Shown here piece by piece: positions 51,631-59,829 of a stretch of DNA of 64,000 nucleotides. The notes beneath the pieces are model-generated. The model was not told the origin of the DNA. It was given only the letters and a program-made list of their open reading frames with translations, and made no database searches. The DNA is from Thermococcus sp. SY098 (GTDB taxonomy: Archaea; Methanobacteriota_B; Thermococci; Thermococcales; Thermococcaceae): assembly GCF_035621495.1 (NCBI RefSeq), contig NZ_CP141821.1:1392760-1456759 (forward strand), in the 5' to 3' direction. Every line of letters starts with the position of its first letter. The stretch's first letter is position 1. A program made the translations under genes and the position numbers.

Positions 51631-52602
51631 TCACCTCACTTTATAGCTGAACACGAGAAATTCTCCATCATTCTGATGAGCTATTGTAAAGATTTCTATT
51701 GGCAGTTCGCTTTCTTCTATGATGTTTCTTGCAGTTTTTGATTCGTTGTCGGCTTTGATAATCAAATTCAGTGTTTTTGGAGGTATGTTGTATCTCTCCC
51801 AGTGAGGATTACCCTCGTTTTTAGCTTCTGCCATTATTCTCAATCTTGGCTTTATTGAGGCTTTGGGAATGTCTTGGGAAAATGAAATCAAGCTGTGATC
51901 CGTTAAATACTGGAACACTTGACTGGCATTTTCTTTGACTTTATCTGGAATGGGATATTCTTTAGCATGTTTATTGAAAATGTTCTGGAACATTGATGAA
52001 ATTAGATCCTTTTCAGGAATCGTTTCAAAAAATGCACCATCAACAATAGAGACTTTAACTTTGTTTTCATCTTTTTTGTGGGTTCTTATTAGGTAGAAGC
52101 ATTTTCGTTTGTATGTTTTCCATTCCGGATAACTTGAATTTTTATCAAATATCTCCGCGATTTTTATAACTATCTTGCCTTTTGAGCCGTTTAGTCTCTC
52201 TATTTCTTTCAATGTTTTATATTCTGTTGGGATGGTGGAGTTAAAGGAAGCAATACTGCCCCCTTTGCTATCCTTTAGCTCTAATATCTCCCCTCCTACA
52301 AGCCTACTATTCTCAAATATGGATTTGAACATAAAGTCGGGAAACGCCTGTGAATCGGTGTAAAGATCTTTAATCTTTAGTTCTTTCTTCAGGTCTTTTT
52401 CATGATATGTTTGTTTTAAATCCTGCCAGATATCAAAACCGAGTTTTTTTGCGGTTTTTCTTCCATCAACATAGGCCAAATTTGAAATGGAGGATTCAAG
52501 AACAATTTTCTCTAATTCGTCATGTAAGCTGATTCTCTTCGATTCCAGTAGCTCTACCATCTTTAAGAATGTGTTTACTATGTTTGGATAGCTCAACATC
52601 AA
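51631..52602 (-). CDS. putative type II restriction endonuclease
   Basis: About 323 residues. The core VGGEILELKDSKGGSIASFNSTIPTEY has the look of a PD-(D/E)xK catalytic site (E-L-K) with a conserved Ser-Phe-Asn-Ser element, as in type II restriction enzymes. The C-terminal half is not recognisable. The gene overlaps the methyltransferase by about 83 bp, which supports a restriction-modification pair. Start TTG/ATG near 52602-52599; an internal ATG at 52560 is possible. Recognition site unknown. Confidence 0.75.
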   Translation of the reverse strand: MMLSYPNIVNTFLKMVELLESKRISLHDELEKIVLESSISNLAYVDGRKTAKKLGFDIWQDLKQTYHEKDLKKELKIKDLYTDSQAFPDFMFKSIFENSRLVGGEILELKDSKGGSIASFNSTIPTEYKTLKEIERLNGSKGKIVIKIAEIFDKNSSYPEWKTYKRKCFYLIRTHKKDENKVKVSIVDGAFFETIPEKDLISSMFQNIFNKHAKEYPIPDKVKENASQVFQYLTDHSLISFSQDIPKASIKPRLRIMAEAKNEGNPHWERYNIPPKTLNLIIKADNESKTARNIIEESELPIEIFTIAHQNDGEFLVFSYKVR

Positions 52603-53458
52603 AGAGTGTCTTTTGTTTGGGTATTTTTAAATGTTTTTCAGGCATTGGCCAGATTCTGTCTAAATTTTCGGTAAATCTGTAATACTCTCTGTATCTACTT
52701 ACGTCATCTGCTTTTCTAAGCTTTGAGAGTCTCTTCCTAATAACTTCTACATAATGAGGATCGATTTCAATTCCGACGTAGTGTCTTTTAAGCTGCTTTG
52801 CAACAACTAAGGTTGTTCCTGTTCCTGCAAATGGATCCAGAACTAAATCTCCAGGCATTGTGGAAGATAAAATGATTCTTAAAAGCAATGCCACTGGGGA
52901 TTGTTGTAGGTGAATTCTCTTTCCACTTTCATCTCTAAGGGGTTCATCGCCGGCAAAGTATCCAGATGTAAGCTCTCTTATGTCGTCCCAAACATCTGTG
53001 AGATATATACCATTTTCTCTTGGATACTTGTGCCATGGGGCAAGAGGATAGTCAACTCTCAGCTTGTTAAACACTCTCGGCTTTTTTCCTTTAGTGGCGA
53101 ATGCTATTATCTGATATGCCTTATTGAAACGGTACCTTTGCGGTACTGCGGATGCCATCTTTTTCCATATTATCAGATTTTGAAGAGTCCAACCTGTTTC
53201 TCTGAGAATTCTTAACACCCATTCTGTGTTTTTCTCTCTCTGCATGAAGTAAATTGCTCCTCCTTTTTCAGTCACTTTGTAAATCTCTCTTACAACTTCC
53301 TTCATCCAGCCCCAGTATTCTTCTTCACTTAAATTATCATTGAAGAAACGGTATTCCTTTCCCTGATTAAATGGTGGATCAAGAAAGCTTAAATGAACTC
53401 CTTTAAGTTTGGGTATCCATTCCAAGCAATCTCCCAGAATTATTTCATCAATAATCAT
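52520..53458 (-). CDS. DNA adenine-type methyltransferase (DPPF, beta class)
   Basis: A 312-residue methyltransferase. Motif IV is LSFLDPPFNQGKEYRFF (DPPF, typical of N6-adenine enzymes) near the N-terminus; motif I is LVLDPFAGTGTTLVVAKQLKRHYVGIEID near the C-terminus. Partner to the overlapping nuclease gene. Start ATG at 53458, overlapping the 88-residue gene by 4 bp. Confidence 0.9.
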   Translation of the reverse strand: MIIDEIILGDCLEWIPKLKGVHLSFLDPPFNQGKEYRFFNDNLSEEEYWGWMKEVVREIYKVTEKGGAIYFMQREKNTEWVLRILRETGWTLQNLIIWKKMASAVPQRYRFNKAYQIIAFATKGKKPRVFNKLRVDYPLAPWHKYPRENGIYLTDVWDDIRELTSGYFAGDEPLRDESGKRIHLQQSPVALLLRIILSSTMPGDLVLDPFAGTGTTLVVAKQLKRHYVGIEIDPHYVEVIRKRLSKLRKADDVSRYREYYRFTENLDRIWPMPEKHLKIPKQKTLFDVELSKHSKHILKDGRATGIEENQLT

Positions 53459-53721
53459 TTGCTATCACCTGTGTTATCCAGTTCAAAAAACTCTTTGTCG
53501 TACTGGGGATTAAATCCGGGGTATGTTTCTTGAACAACTTTGATTGCATATTTTAAGCATTCTTCTTTGTTCTTAAATTTTGGCTTTTTCCCCAAACTGT
53601 TAAGCCTGGCATTCCAGTAGATCATTCTCAGCATATTTTGAGCTTCATCCCCTCTTGGTATGTGCTTCAACTCTTCCTTCACTATCCTTCTTATCTCCTT
53701 AAGTTTTTGTACTCCGTTCAT
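53455..53721 (-). CDS. small protein of restriction-modification operon
   Basis: An 88-residue protein rich in Lys/Glu (KLKEIRRIVKEELKHIPRGDEAQNMLRMIYWNARLNSLGKKPKFKNKEECLKYAIKVVQETYPGF). I do not recognise a family. As the first gene of the operon, overlapping the methyltransferase start by 4 bp, it may be a control or accessory protein. ATG start just downstream of a TATA box and a tetranucleotide-repeat tract. Confidence 0.6.
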   Translation of the reverse strand: MNGVQKLKEIRRIVKEELKHIPRGDEAQNMLRMIYWNARLNSLGKKPKFKNKEECLKYAIKVVQETYPGFNPQYDKEFFELDNTGDSK

Positions 53722-53723
53722 GG

Positions 53724-53745
53724 TAGATAGATAGGTAGATAGATA
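53724..53745 (-). repeat. TAGA/TAGG tetranucleotide repeat in R-M operon promoter
   Basis: Positions 53724-53745 read TAGATAGATAGG-TAGATAGATA, five-odd copies of a 4-bp unit with one variant. It sits exactly between the minus-strand TATA box (TTATATATC, 53743-53750) and the ATG at 53721. Gain or loss of units would change promoter geometry in 4-bp steps. Confidence 0.7.
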
Positions 53746-53840
53746 TATAAACCTTTTGGGAATAGAGAAAGGTTGTTAGGAGATGTAGTTTCCCAGTAAT
53801 AAAAAGAGGAAAAAAGTGCAAGTAAGGGAAAAACCCTTTA

Positions 53841-55433
53841 TCACTCCTCAACAACATATATTGGCACTTTTCCGTGGGGAATGCCGTACTTCTTGCCGTA
53901 CCATTCGCTGAGGAGCCAGTGTGCTGCAACAAGGAGGATAAGTCCTACTGGTAGGAGTACTGCCCATGCCCTTATTCCAATAGCGAAGAGTAGGTAAAGT
54001 ATAATTCCAACGCTGGCTGCTGTTACTGCATACGGGATTTGGGTTGTTACGTGGTCAATGTGGTCGCTTCCGGAGAACATCGAGCTCATGATTGTCGTAT
54101 CGCTGATTGGTGAACAGTGGTCACCGAAGATACCTCCAGCGAAGACTGCACCAATTGATGCAAAGAGCACTGGTCCCGCTTGTCCACTTAGATGGTAAGC
54201 AAGGGGAATAGCTATTGGCATCATTATCGAGAAGGTTCCCCAAGATGTTCCAGTTGTAAACGAGATGAACATTGCAATGAGGAATATTACCAAAGGCACT
54301 ATTCCAGGTGAGAGCACTCCCGAGGCGATACTGACTACGTAATCGGCTGTTCCAACGGCATCAGTTGCGCTTTTAATGCTCCAGGCTAAGAGCAATATCG
54401 TGTTTGCAATGATCATCTGCTTCATACCCTGAACTATTGCGGTCTCTGCCTCTTCAATTGTCATTATCTTGAAACCGAGCACCAAGAAGAATGCCACAAC
54501 GACCATTGCAAAGCTTCCCCAGAGAAGGGCTAAAGCGGGATCAGAGTTTGAAAGCACTCCCATTAGACCATCTGAGGCATATGTTTTGCTGCCTCCTCCA
54601 GTAACCCACATCCCATAAAGCGTTACAAAGACAAGTGTTAGTATTGGCCATATGAATGTGTGGACATTTCCGCCTTCTTTTGGCATTCCAAGGTCGATCT
54701 CAGTTGTCATTAATGGCTTTGCACCATCACGGATAACTTTTCCAGTGGTTCTTGCCCTGTACTCAGCGTGAAGCATAGCCCCATAGTGCCTGTGGGTGTA
54801 GGCGACAAGGAACACCAGGATAATTGCGAAGATTGAGTAGAATCTGTATGGAACACTTGAAAGCCATGCAGCGTAAGGTCCTAAGCTTACCCCTAAATCC
54901 TTGAATGAGTCTCCAATCAGACCAACCTCATAGCCGATCCATGTTGAAACCAAAGCCAAACCAGCCACTGGGGCAGCAGTTGAATCATCTATATATGCCA
55001 GCATTTCCCTTGAGACCCTTGTTCTGTCTGTAATCGGCCTCATTGTGTTACCAACGATAATTGTGTTTGTGTAGTCATCAAAGAACACCAAGACTCCCAA
55101 AAGCCATCCCATTAGTGACGCTGCCCTGCTTGTTTTTACCGTTCTTGTCAATGCCCTTGCAATTGCCATCGCACCGCCGGATTTGTATATCAAACCAACC
55201 CCAGCACCAATCAGGAAATCGAAGAGAAGAATTTTTGCGTTCCAGTCATCGATGGCATTTCCAACTATCCAGTCTAAAGTCTGGGTGGTTCCTGTTATTG
55301 GGTTCCATCCTGAGACCATCACTCCACCAATCCAAACACCTGCAAACAACGCTAATATAACCCTTTTTGTCCATATAGCCAGTATAATAGCTACGAGAGG
55401 TGGCAGCAGAGATAAAACCCCGAAGTCTGCCAT
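53841..55433 (-). CDS. NhaC-family Na+/H+ antiporter
   Basis: A 530-residue membrane protein with about 12 segments. N-terminal FGVLSLLPPLVAIILAIWTKRVILALFAGVWIG is typical of NhaC. Conserved parts: GVLVFFDDYTNTIIVGNTMRPITDR (Asp pair), GVGLIYKSGGA, SFTTGTSWGTFSIMMPIAIPL and FGDHCSPISDTTIMSSMFSG. It would extrude Na+ using the proton gradient. ATG at 55433 behind GGAGGTGTT; TATA-like CTTTATATATATG near 55477-55490. Single gene. Confidence 0.93.
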   Translation of the reverse strand: MADFGVLSLLPPLVAIILAIWTKRVILALFAGVWIGGVMVSGWNPITGTTQTLDWIVGNAIDDWNAKILLFDFLIGAGVGLIYKSGGAMAIARALTRTVKTSRAASLMGWLLGVLVFFDDYTNTIIVGNTMRPITDRTRVSREMLAYIDDSTAAPVAGLALVSTWIGYEVGLIGDSFKDLGVSLGPYAAWLSSVPYRFYSIFAIILVFLVAYTHRHYGAMLHAEYRARTTGKVIRDGAKPLMTTEIDLGMPKEGGNVHTFIWPILTLVFVTLYGMWVTGGGSKTYASDGLMGVLSNSDPALALLWGSFAMVVVAFFLVLGFKIMTIEEAETAIVQGMKQMIIANTILLLAWSIKSATDAVGTADYVVSIASGVLSPGIVPLVIFLIAMFISFTTGTSWGTFSIMMPIAIPLAYHLSGQAGPVLFASIGAVFAGGIFGDHCSPISDTTIMSSMFSGSDHIDHVTTQIPYAVTAASVGIILYLLFAIGIRAWAVLLPVGLILLVAAHWLLSEWYGKKYGIPHGKVPIYVVEE

Positions 55434-55436
55434 CAA

Positions 55437-55753
55437 TCAACACCTCCATCTTAAATTTGCAGACATTCGTTATTCGGCATATATATAAAGTTTTCGGAAA
55501 AATTTTTGTCATTTTGTTTATTTTCGAAATTTTATCGGGGTCTATTGGAACTTCTCAAATGATCCTTTCTGAACTTTTCTGGACGTTTGTGAATGTCTAT
55601 GTATTATGATGTAGCATCAGTAGCATTAAGGCGTTCTTTTTATAAAAATTTTTCCCTAAAAGCCTATATGTAATTAGACATATGTCGAAAAAAGTTTGCT
55701 CCTTTTGTTTAACAGAAAAAAGTATTCGAAAAAATTTGGCAAAATTAAATCCT
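55437..55753. other. intergenic region, promoter only
   Basis: A 317-bp AT-rich gap between the NhaC start and the 3' end of the uracil-DNA glycosylase gene. It holds the NhaC promoter (TATA box about 45-55 bp upstream of the ATG) and ribosome binding site. The remainder has short T- and A-runs such as TTTTTATAAAAATTTTT (55637-55653). No clear C/D sRNA, tRNA or convincing open frame is seen. Confidence 0.6.
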
Positions 55754-56338
55754 TCAAGTATTCGTCAAGACGTTCTTGAGCTTTTTAAAGTCCTTTCTCA
55801 GCTCTTCCTTAAGCTGGGGTCTGTACAAAGCTACCGCTGGATGGTACATCGGCATTATAATTACCTTTCCAAAAAGCGTTCTTGCCTCGAATGTTTTTCC
55901 GTGTATCCTGCTTATCGGCTCTGCTTCGAACCCGAATTTCCTAAGAATATAACTCATAGAATGTCGCCCTAATGGGACAATTATTTTGGGTCTAATTATG
56001 TCAATCTGCCTGTCTAAATATGGAGAGCAGGCTTTGATTTCATCCTCATTTGGATCCCTATTATTAGGGGGGCGGCATTTCACAATATTGGTGATATATA
56101 CATCTTCCCTTTTCAAACCAATTTCAGATAGGAGTTCATCCAAAACTTTTCCCGCCCTTCCAACAAAAGGCAAACCCTTTTGATCTTCCCAATAGCCAGG
56201 GGCTTCGCCAACAAACATCACCTTTGCGTCATAACTCCCGCTGCCAGGAACGGCATTTGTCCTTAACGCACTTAGTGGACACTTTTTGCAGCTCCTTATC
56301 CTTTCTTCAAGCTTTTTCATGAGTTCATCTTTTGCCAC
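55754..56338 (-). CDS. udg: family 4 uracil-DNA glycosylase
   Basis: A roughly 194-residue enzyme that removes uracil from DNA. Catalytic motif: VMFVGEAPGYWEDQKGLPFVGRAGKVLDELL. Fe-S Cys: SCKKCPLSALRTN and later NIVKCRPPNNRDPNEDEIKACSPYL. The C-terminal motif MPMYHPAVALY carries the His. Heat-stable homologues are known in Pyrococcus and Thermus. Start uncertain (GTG at 56338 or 56347, or ATG at 56320). It overlaps the end of the preceding gene by up to 14 bp. Confidence 0.93.
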   Translation of the reverse strand: MAKDELMKKLEERIRSCKKCPLSALRTNAVPGSGSYDAKVMFVGEAPGYWEDQKGLPFVGRAGKVLDELLSEIGLKREDVYITNIVKCRPPNNRDPNEDEIKACSPYLDRQIDIIRPKIIVPLGRHSMSYILRKFGFEAEPISRIHGKTFEARTLFGKVIIMPMYHPAVALYRPQLKEELRKDFKKLKNVLTNT

Positions 56339-56693
56339 GCTTAACACCCAAGGTTTTTTGTGAGAGATAAGCAGTCAAAAGCTCGGTCCACGCTGTGTAA
56401 TAACCTTTTTCATACTCATCTCTGAACTCTTGGTTTAATATCTCTTTAAAATGCGAGAGAAGTTGTTTGGCTTTTTCATGGTCAACTTCTTTCACAAGCT
56501 GAACTATCAGTGCATCAGTGTCATTGTCTTTTAGGGCTGATATGAATCCATTTATTGCTTTTGAATACCCCCTTCCCCATTCATCATTACCCACCATCTT
56601 TTCAAGTTTCTCAAGATGTGATTTTGCTTTGTTGAAATCCCGCCTCATTAGCGCTCTCAAAAACATCTCCATCCTCATTTCCCTTGCTGGCAT
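56325..56693 (-). CDS. hypothetical helical protein
   Basis: A 122-residue mostly alpha-helical protein (ALMRRDFNKAKSHLEKLEKMV, DEWGRGYSKAINGFISALKDNDTDALIVQLVKEV, DEYEKGYYTAWTELLTAYLSQK). It may be TPR-like or a Thermococcales-specific family; I do not recognise it with certainty. ATG at 56693 behind GGTGAAC. Overlaps the uracil-DNA glycosylase gene and is divergent from the tetraether synthase. Confidence 0.65.
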   Translation of the reverse strand: MPAREMRMEMFLRALMRRDFNKAKSHLEKLEKMVGNDEWGRGYSKAINGFISALKDNDTDALIVQLVKEVDHEKAKQLLSHFKEILNQEFRDEYEKGYYTAWTELLTAYLSQKTLGVKRGKR

Positions 56694-56826
56694 TTTGTTC
56701 ACCAACTTTAACTGTCCCCAGATATATTTAACTCTAACCTTCACCCATACCTATGCAAGTAAATCTTCATATTTACGCAAAAGTTTTTATACCCTATCAG
56801 GTAATCAAATACCAGAGGTGATTAAA

Positions 56827-58578
56827 ATGAGTGAAACTGTGGGCGAAATTCCAAGCGGTGAGAAGGAATTTGATGAGCTCACCAAGAAAGTTCGCGATAT
56901 CATTGAGTATCCTGAGTTGAGTGAGGAGGAATTCCAAGAGTTGCTTAAAAAAGCCAGTAGAGGATACGGCGGTTCTCTGCCACATAAAACGTATTCCCTC
57001 TGTCCAGAAACAAGAAAAGTTGTACCAGCTGTTGTATGGGAGAAAAATGGGATTGTTTGGATAACCAAAAAGTGTCCTGAGGGTTTGATAACCGATGCAT
57101 ACTATGAAGATGTTGAAATGTACTACAAATTTAGAGAATGGAAGTTTGACGAGAAAAAGCTGATGAGCTTTAATGTAGAAAACAGCGGTGTTAACTGTCC
57201 GTTTGATTGTGGTCTCTGTCCAAGGCACCGTTCACACACTAATCTGCTTAATATAGTCTTGACCAATCGCTGTAATTTAAGTTGCTGGTACTGCTTCTTC
57301 TACGCCAAAGAGGGTCAGCCGATATATGAGCCAACCCTTGAGCAAATACGCATGATGCTTCGCAATGCAAAGAAGGAAAATCCAATTGGGGCAACAGCTG
57401 TTCAGTTCACTGGTGGAGAACCAACCCTTAGAGAAGATCTAATTGAAATAATCAGGATTGCAAAGGAAGAAGGATACGACCACATTCAGCTCAATACCGA
57501 TGGGATAAGACTGGCTTTTGAGCCAGAACTGGTTAAGAAAATTAGAGAAGCCGGAGTCAATACCCTTTATCTGAGCTATGATGGCATGACCCCCCAGACA
57601 AACTGGAAGAACCACTGGGAAATTCCGCTTATCTTTGAGAATGTCAGAAAAGCAGGCGGACCGGGAATTGTTCTTGTGCCAACAACGATTAGGAATGTAA
57701 ACGACCACGAGCTTGGGGCTATAATCAACTTTGGCCTTAACCATCTTGACATTGTTAGGGGAGTGAACTTCCAGCCAATTTCCCTTGTTGGTAGGGTTCC
57801 AAAGAAGGAGAGACAGAGGTTCAGGATTACAATTCCTGGTGCAATAAAGAAGATCGAGGAGCAGACAAATGGGGCAATAGCAAAGGAAGACTGGTATCCA
57901 ATTCCAATAGCAGGTCATATAGCAAAGTTCTTTGAATCGTTTGCGGGAAGCAAATACTACATGACCTCCCACTTCGGGTGTGGTGCCGCAACTTATGTTT
58001 TCCTTGATGATGACAGGGTAATCCCAATATCAAGATTCCTTGACGTTGAAGGATTTGTAGAATTCCTTGAAGAAAAAGCAGAGGAGCTTTCAAAGTGGAA
58101 GAAGCTTGGCAGACTTGAGAAGCTTAAAGTTGGAGCAGAGATATTCCTCAAATTCAAGAGCTTTTATGACGAGAAATACGCTCCAAAGAGCTTTGATGTT
58201 CTTGATATCATAAAGAACGCCTTTGCACATGGAACATACGATGCACTGGGACAGTTCCACTATAAGACGTTGTTCCTTGGAATGATGCACTTCATGGATG
58301 AATACAACTATGATGTCGAGAGAGTTGAGAGATGTGTTATCCACTATGCAATGCCCGATGGAAGAATAGTGCCATTCTGTACATTCAACGTCATTCCGGA
58401 GCTTTACAGAGATAAAGTTCAGGCACAGTTCAGCTATTCTTGGGAGGAATGGAAAGCTATGCATCCGGACTGGGAATACAAAAAGGACAAATATGTAAGA
58501 ACGAGAGAGTTTGTTGAAAAAATGAAGAAGAGTGAACTTTACAGGAAGACTTACATCGACATCAAACAGTACTTCTGA
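56827..58578 (+). CDS. tes: tetraether lipid synthase Tes (radical SAM)
   Basis: A 583-residue radical SAM protein of the MJ0619/Tes group, which couples two archaeol phospholipids tail to tail into caldarchaeol (GDGT) membranes. The radical SAM site is LTNRCNLSCWYC (CxxxCxxC). A Cys-rich N-terminal part (SLCPETRKVV, VNCPFDCGLCPRHRSHTN) and C-terminal Cys (GCGAATYV, RCVIHYAMPDGRIVPFCTFNV) supply further metal sites, as in Tes. Length is longer than other radical SAM families and agrees with Tes. ATG at 56827 behind GGTGATTAAA; TATA-like TTTTTATACCC at 56785-56795. Frames upstream to 56518 are antisense of the neighbour. Confidence 0.9.
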   Translation: MSETVGEIPSGEKEFDELTKKVRDIIEYPELSEEEFQELLKKASRGYGGSLPHKTYSLCPETRKVVPAVVWEKNGIVWITKKCPEGLITDAYYEDVEMYYKFREWKFDEKKLMSFNVENSGVNCPFDCGLCPRHRSHTNLLNIVLTNRCNLSCWYCFFYAKEGQPIYEPTLEQIRMMLRNAKKENPIGATAVQFTGGEPTLREDLIEIIRIAKEEGYDHIQLNTDGIRLAFEPELVKKIREAGVNTLYLSYDGMTPQTNWKNHWEIPLIFENVRKAGGPGIVLVPTTIRNVNDHELGAIINFGLNHLDIVRGVNFQPISLVGRVPKKERQRFRITIPGAIKKIEEQTNGAIAKEDWYPIPIAGHIAKFFESFAGSKYYMTSHFGCGAATYVFLDDDRVIPISRFLDVEGFVEFLEEKAEELSKWKKLGRLEKLKVGAEIFLKFKSFYDEKYAPKSFDVLDIIKNAFAHGTYDALGQFHYKTLFLGMMHFMDEYNYDVERVERCVIHYAMPDGRIVPFCTFNVIPELYRDKVQAQFSYSWEEWKAMHPDWEYKKDKYVRTREFVEKMKKSELYRKTYIDIKQYF

Positions 58579-58588
58579 GGTGATGTCA

Positions 58589-58885
58589 ATGGAGAGAAAG
58601 CTCAAGTTTGTTGAATTTAAATTCGGCAGGATAACACCCCAAGAAGCCATGGATTTTCAGTACAAACTCAGCGTTAATCCAGCAACTTACAGGGTTTTTA
58701 TCAACGGCTATTCAAAAACAGGCATGATAATTTTTGATGAAGAAAAACTCTCAAAAGAGAAGCTCTTGGAAATGCTGAGTGCGTTGAATCCGCAGATCAT
58801 TGAAGAAAAAGAAATAAGCATTGAAGAGCTTGTAAATTCCAGCATGAGCTGGAGGAATGTCATGGGCGAAGTTCTGTCCGAATAA
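58589..58885 (+). CDS. small protein downstream of tetraether synthase
   Basis: A 98-residue protein with alternating strands and helices (LKFVEFKFGRITPQEAMDFQYKL, TYRVFINGYSKTGMIIFDEEKLSKEKLLEMLSALNPQIIEEKEISIEELV), a ferredoxin-like or ACT-like pattern. It starts 10 bp after the tes stop, behind GAGGTGATGTCA, so the two are co-transcribed. No name is known to me. The C-terminus overlaps the convergent PfkB kinase by 26 bp. Confidence 0.75.
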   Translation: MERKLKFVEFKFGRITPQEAMDFQYKLSVNPATYRVFINGYSKTGMIIFDEEKLSKEKLLEMLSALNPQIIEEKEISIEELVNSSMSWRNVMGEVLSE

Positions 58886-59819
58886 GGACTTCTCTTGCCT
58901 CTTTGTATTCTTTCAGTTCTTCAGCTCTTGGAACACTCCATGCTCCCCTCCTCAGTGTAGAAAGTGCAGCAACAAGGTTTGCAAATCTACCAACCTTCAG
59001 CAGCTCCTTCTCACTCAGCTCGAGATGTTCAAGCTTGTCCATATGCCACAGAGCTGATAAAAGTGCTGCCATAAAAGCGTCTCCGGCTCCTGTTGTATCC
59101 ACAGGCTCAACTCTGTATGAAGGGACCTCAGTTTTGATTTCTCCATGAATGATTTCACTTCCTCTTTCGCCTTTTGTTACTGCCATGAGCTTAAAGTTAA
59201 AGCTCTCCAGATCTACTCCATGGTTTTCTAAGAATTCCAGCTCCCCGTCCCCTATCTTAACTATATCTGCAAAACTTAATGCTTTTTCAATATCCCTTAT
59301 CATATCCTCTTCTCTTCCACGCCACAGATCAAGGCGTATGTTCACATCATAGCTTACTGTGATTTTGCCCTTTGCTCTTTTAATTACTTCAAAAACAGTG
59401 CCCCTGCTCGGTTCTCTTGCAAACAGGACACTCCCAAAGTGAAGTAAAGAGGCTTTTTCAAGGAAAGAAAAGTCTATGTCGTCAATTTTCAGGTTGAAAT
59501 ATGCGACTCCATCATAGAGGATGAATTCCGGTTTAGCGCCGATTAGTTGAACAAAAACAACGCCGGTATGCTTCTCCCTGTCAAATCTTATGTAATCTAT
59601 GTTCACCCCTTCTTTTTCCAGCTGCTCAACTAAAAATTCGCCAAATGGGTCTGCCCCAACTTTGCTTATTAATGCTGCGGGGGTTTTCAGTCTTGCCAGC
59701 CCTACGGTCACATTGGCTGGTGCTCCTCCGGCGTGCTTTTCAAAGCTGCTAACTTTTTTTAAGGCTCCTTCTTCCTTTGCTATAAAATCTATGAGGATCT
59801 CACCTATTGAAAATATCAT
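58860..59819 (-). CDS. PfkB-family sugar kinase (fructokinase-like)
   Basis: A 319-residue ribokinase-fold kinase. N-terminal signature FEKHAGGAPANVTVGLARLKTPAALISKVGADPFGEFL and C-terminal signature DTTGAGDAFMAALLSALW are both present. The likeness to bacterial fructokinases (AGGAPANVAVALARLG) is strong. It is the last gene of a minus-strand operon with ABC permeases and a glycosidase, so it phosphorylates the sugar released from the imported oligosaccharide (inference). ATG at 59819 behind GGTGGC. Confidence 0.92.
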   Translation of the reverse strand: MIFSIGEILIDFIAKEEGALKKVSSFEKHAGGAPANVTVGLARLKTPAALISKVGADPFGEFLVEQLEKEGVNIDYIRFDREKHTGVVFVQLIGAKPEFILYDGVAYFNLKIDDIDFSFLEKASLLHFGSVLFAREPSRGTVFEVIKRAKGKITVSYDVNIRLDLWRGREEDMIRDIEKALSFADIVKIGDGELEFLENHGVDLESFNFKLMAVTKGERGSEIIHGEIKTEVPSYRVEPVDTTGAGDAFMAALLSALWHMDKLEHLELSEKELLKVGRFANLVAALSTLRRGAWSVPRAEELKEYKEAREVLIRTELRP

Positions 59820-59829
59820 TGTATGCCAC

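Noticed and set aside
53724-53745. Tetranucleotide tract as a CRISPR or direct-repeat array
   Set aside because: Units are only 4 bp with no spacers; it is a simple-sequence repeat.
55600-55700. ATGATGT and CATCAG near 55606-55620 as a C/D sRNA
   Set aside because: No CTGA at the needed distance and no second box pair.
56518-56826. N-terminal extension of the tetraether synthase
   Set aside because: The upstream frame is antisense to the helical protein gene and spans the TATA box; a good ribosome binding site lies before the ATG at 56827.
57439-57972. 177-residue minus-strand frame within tes
   Set aside because: Antisense shadow rich in Cys and Trp reflecting the complement of the real gene; no start signals.
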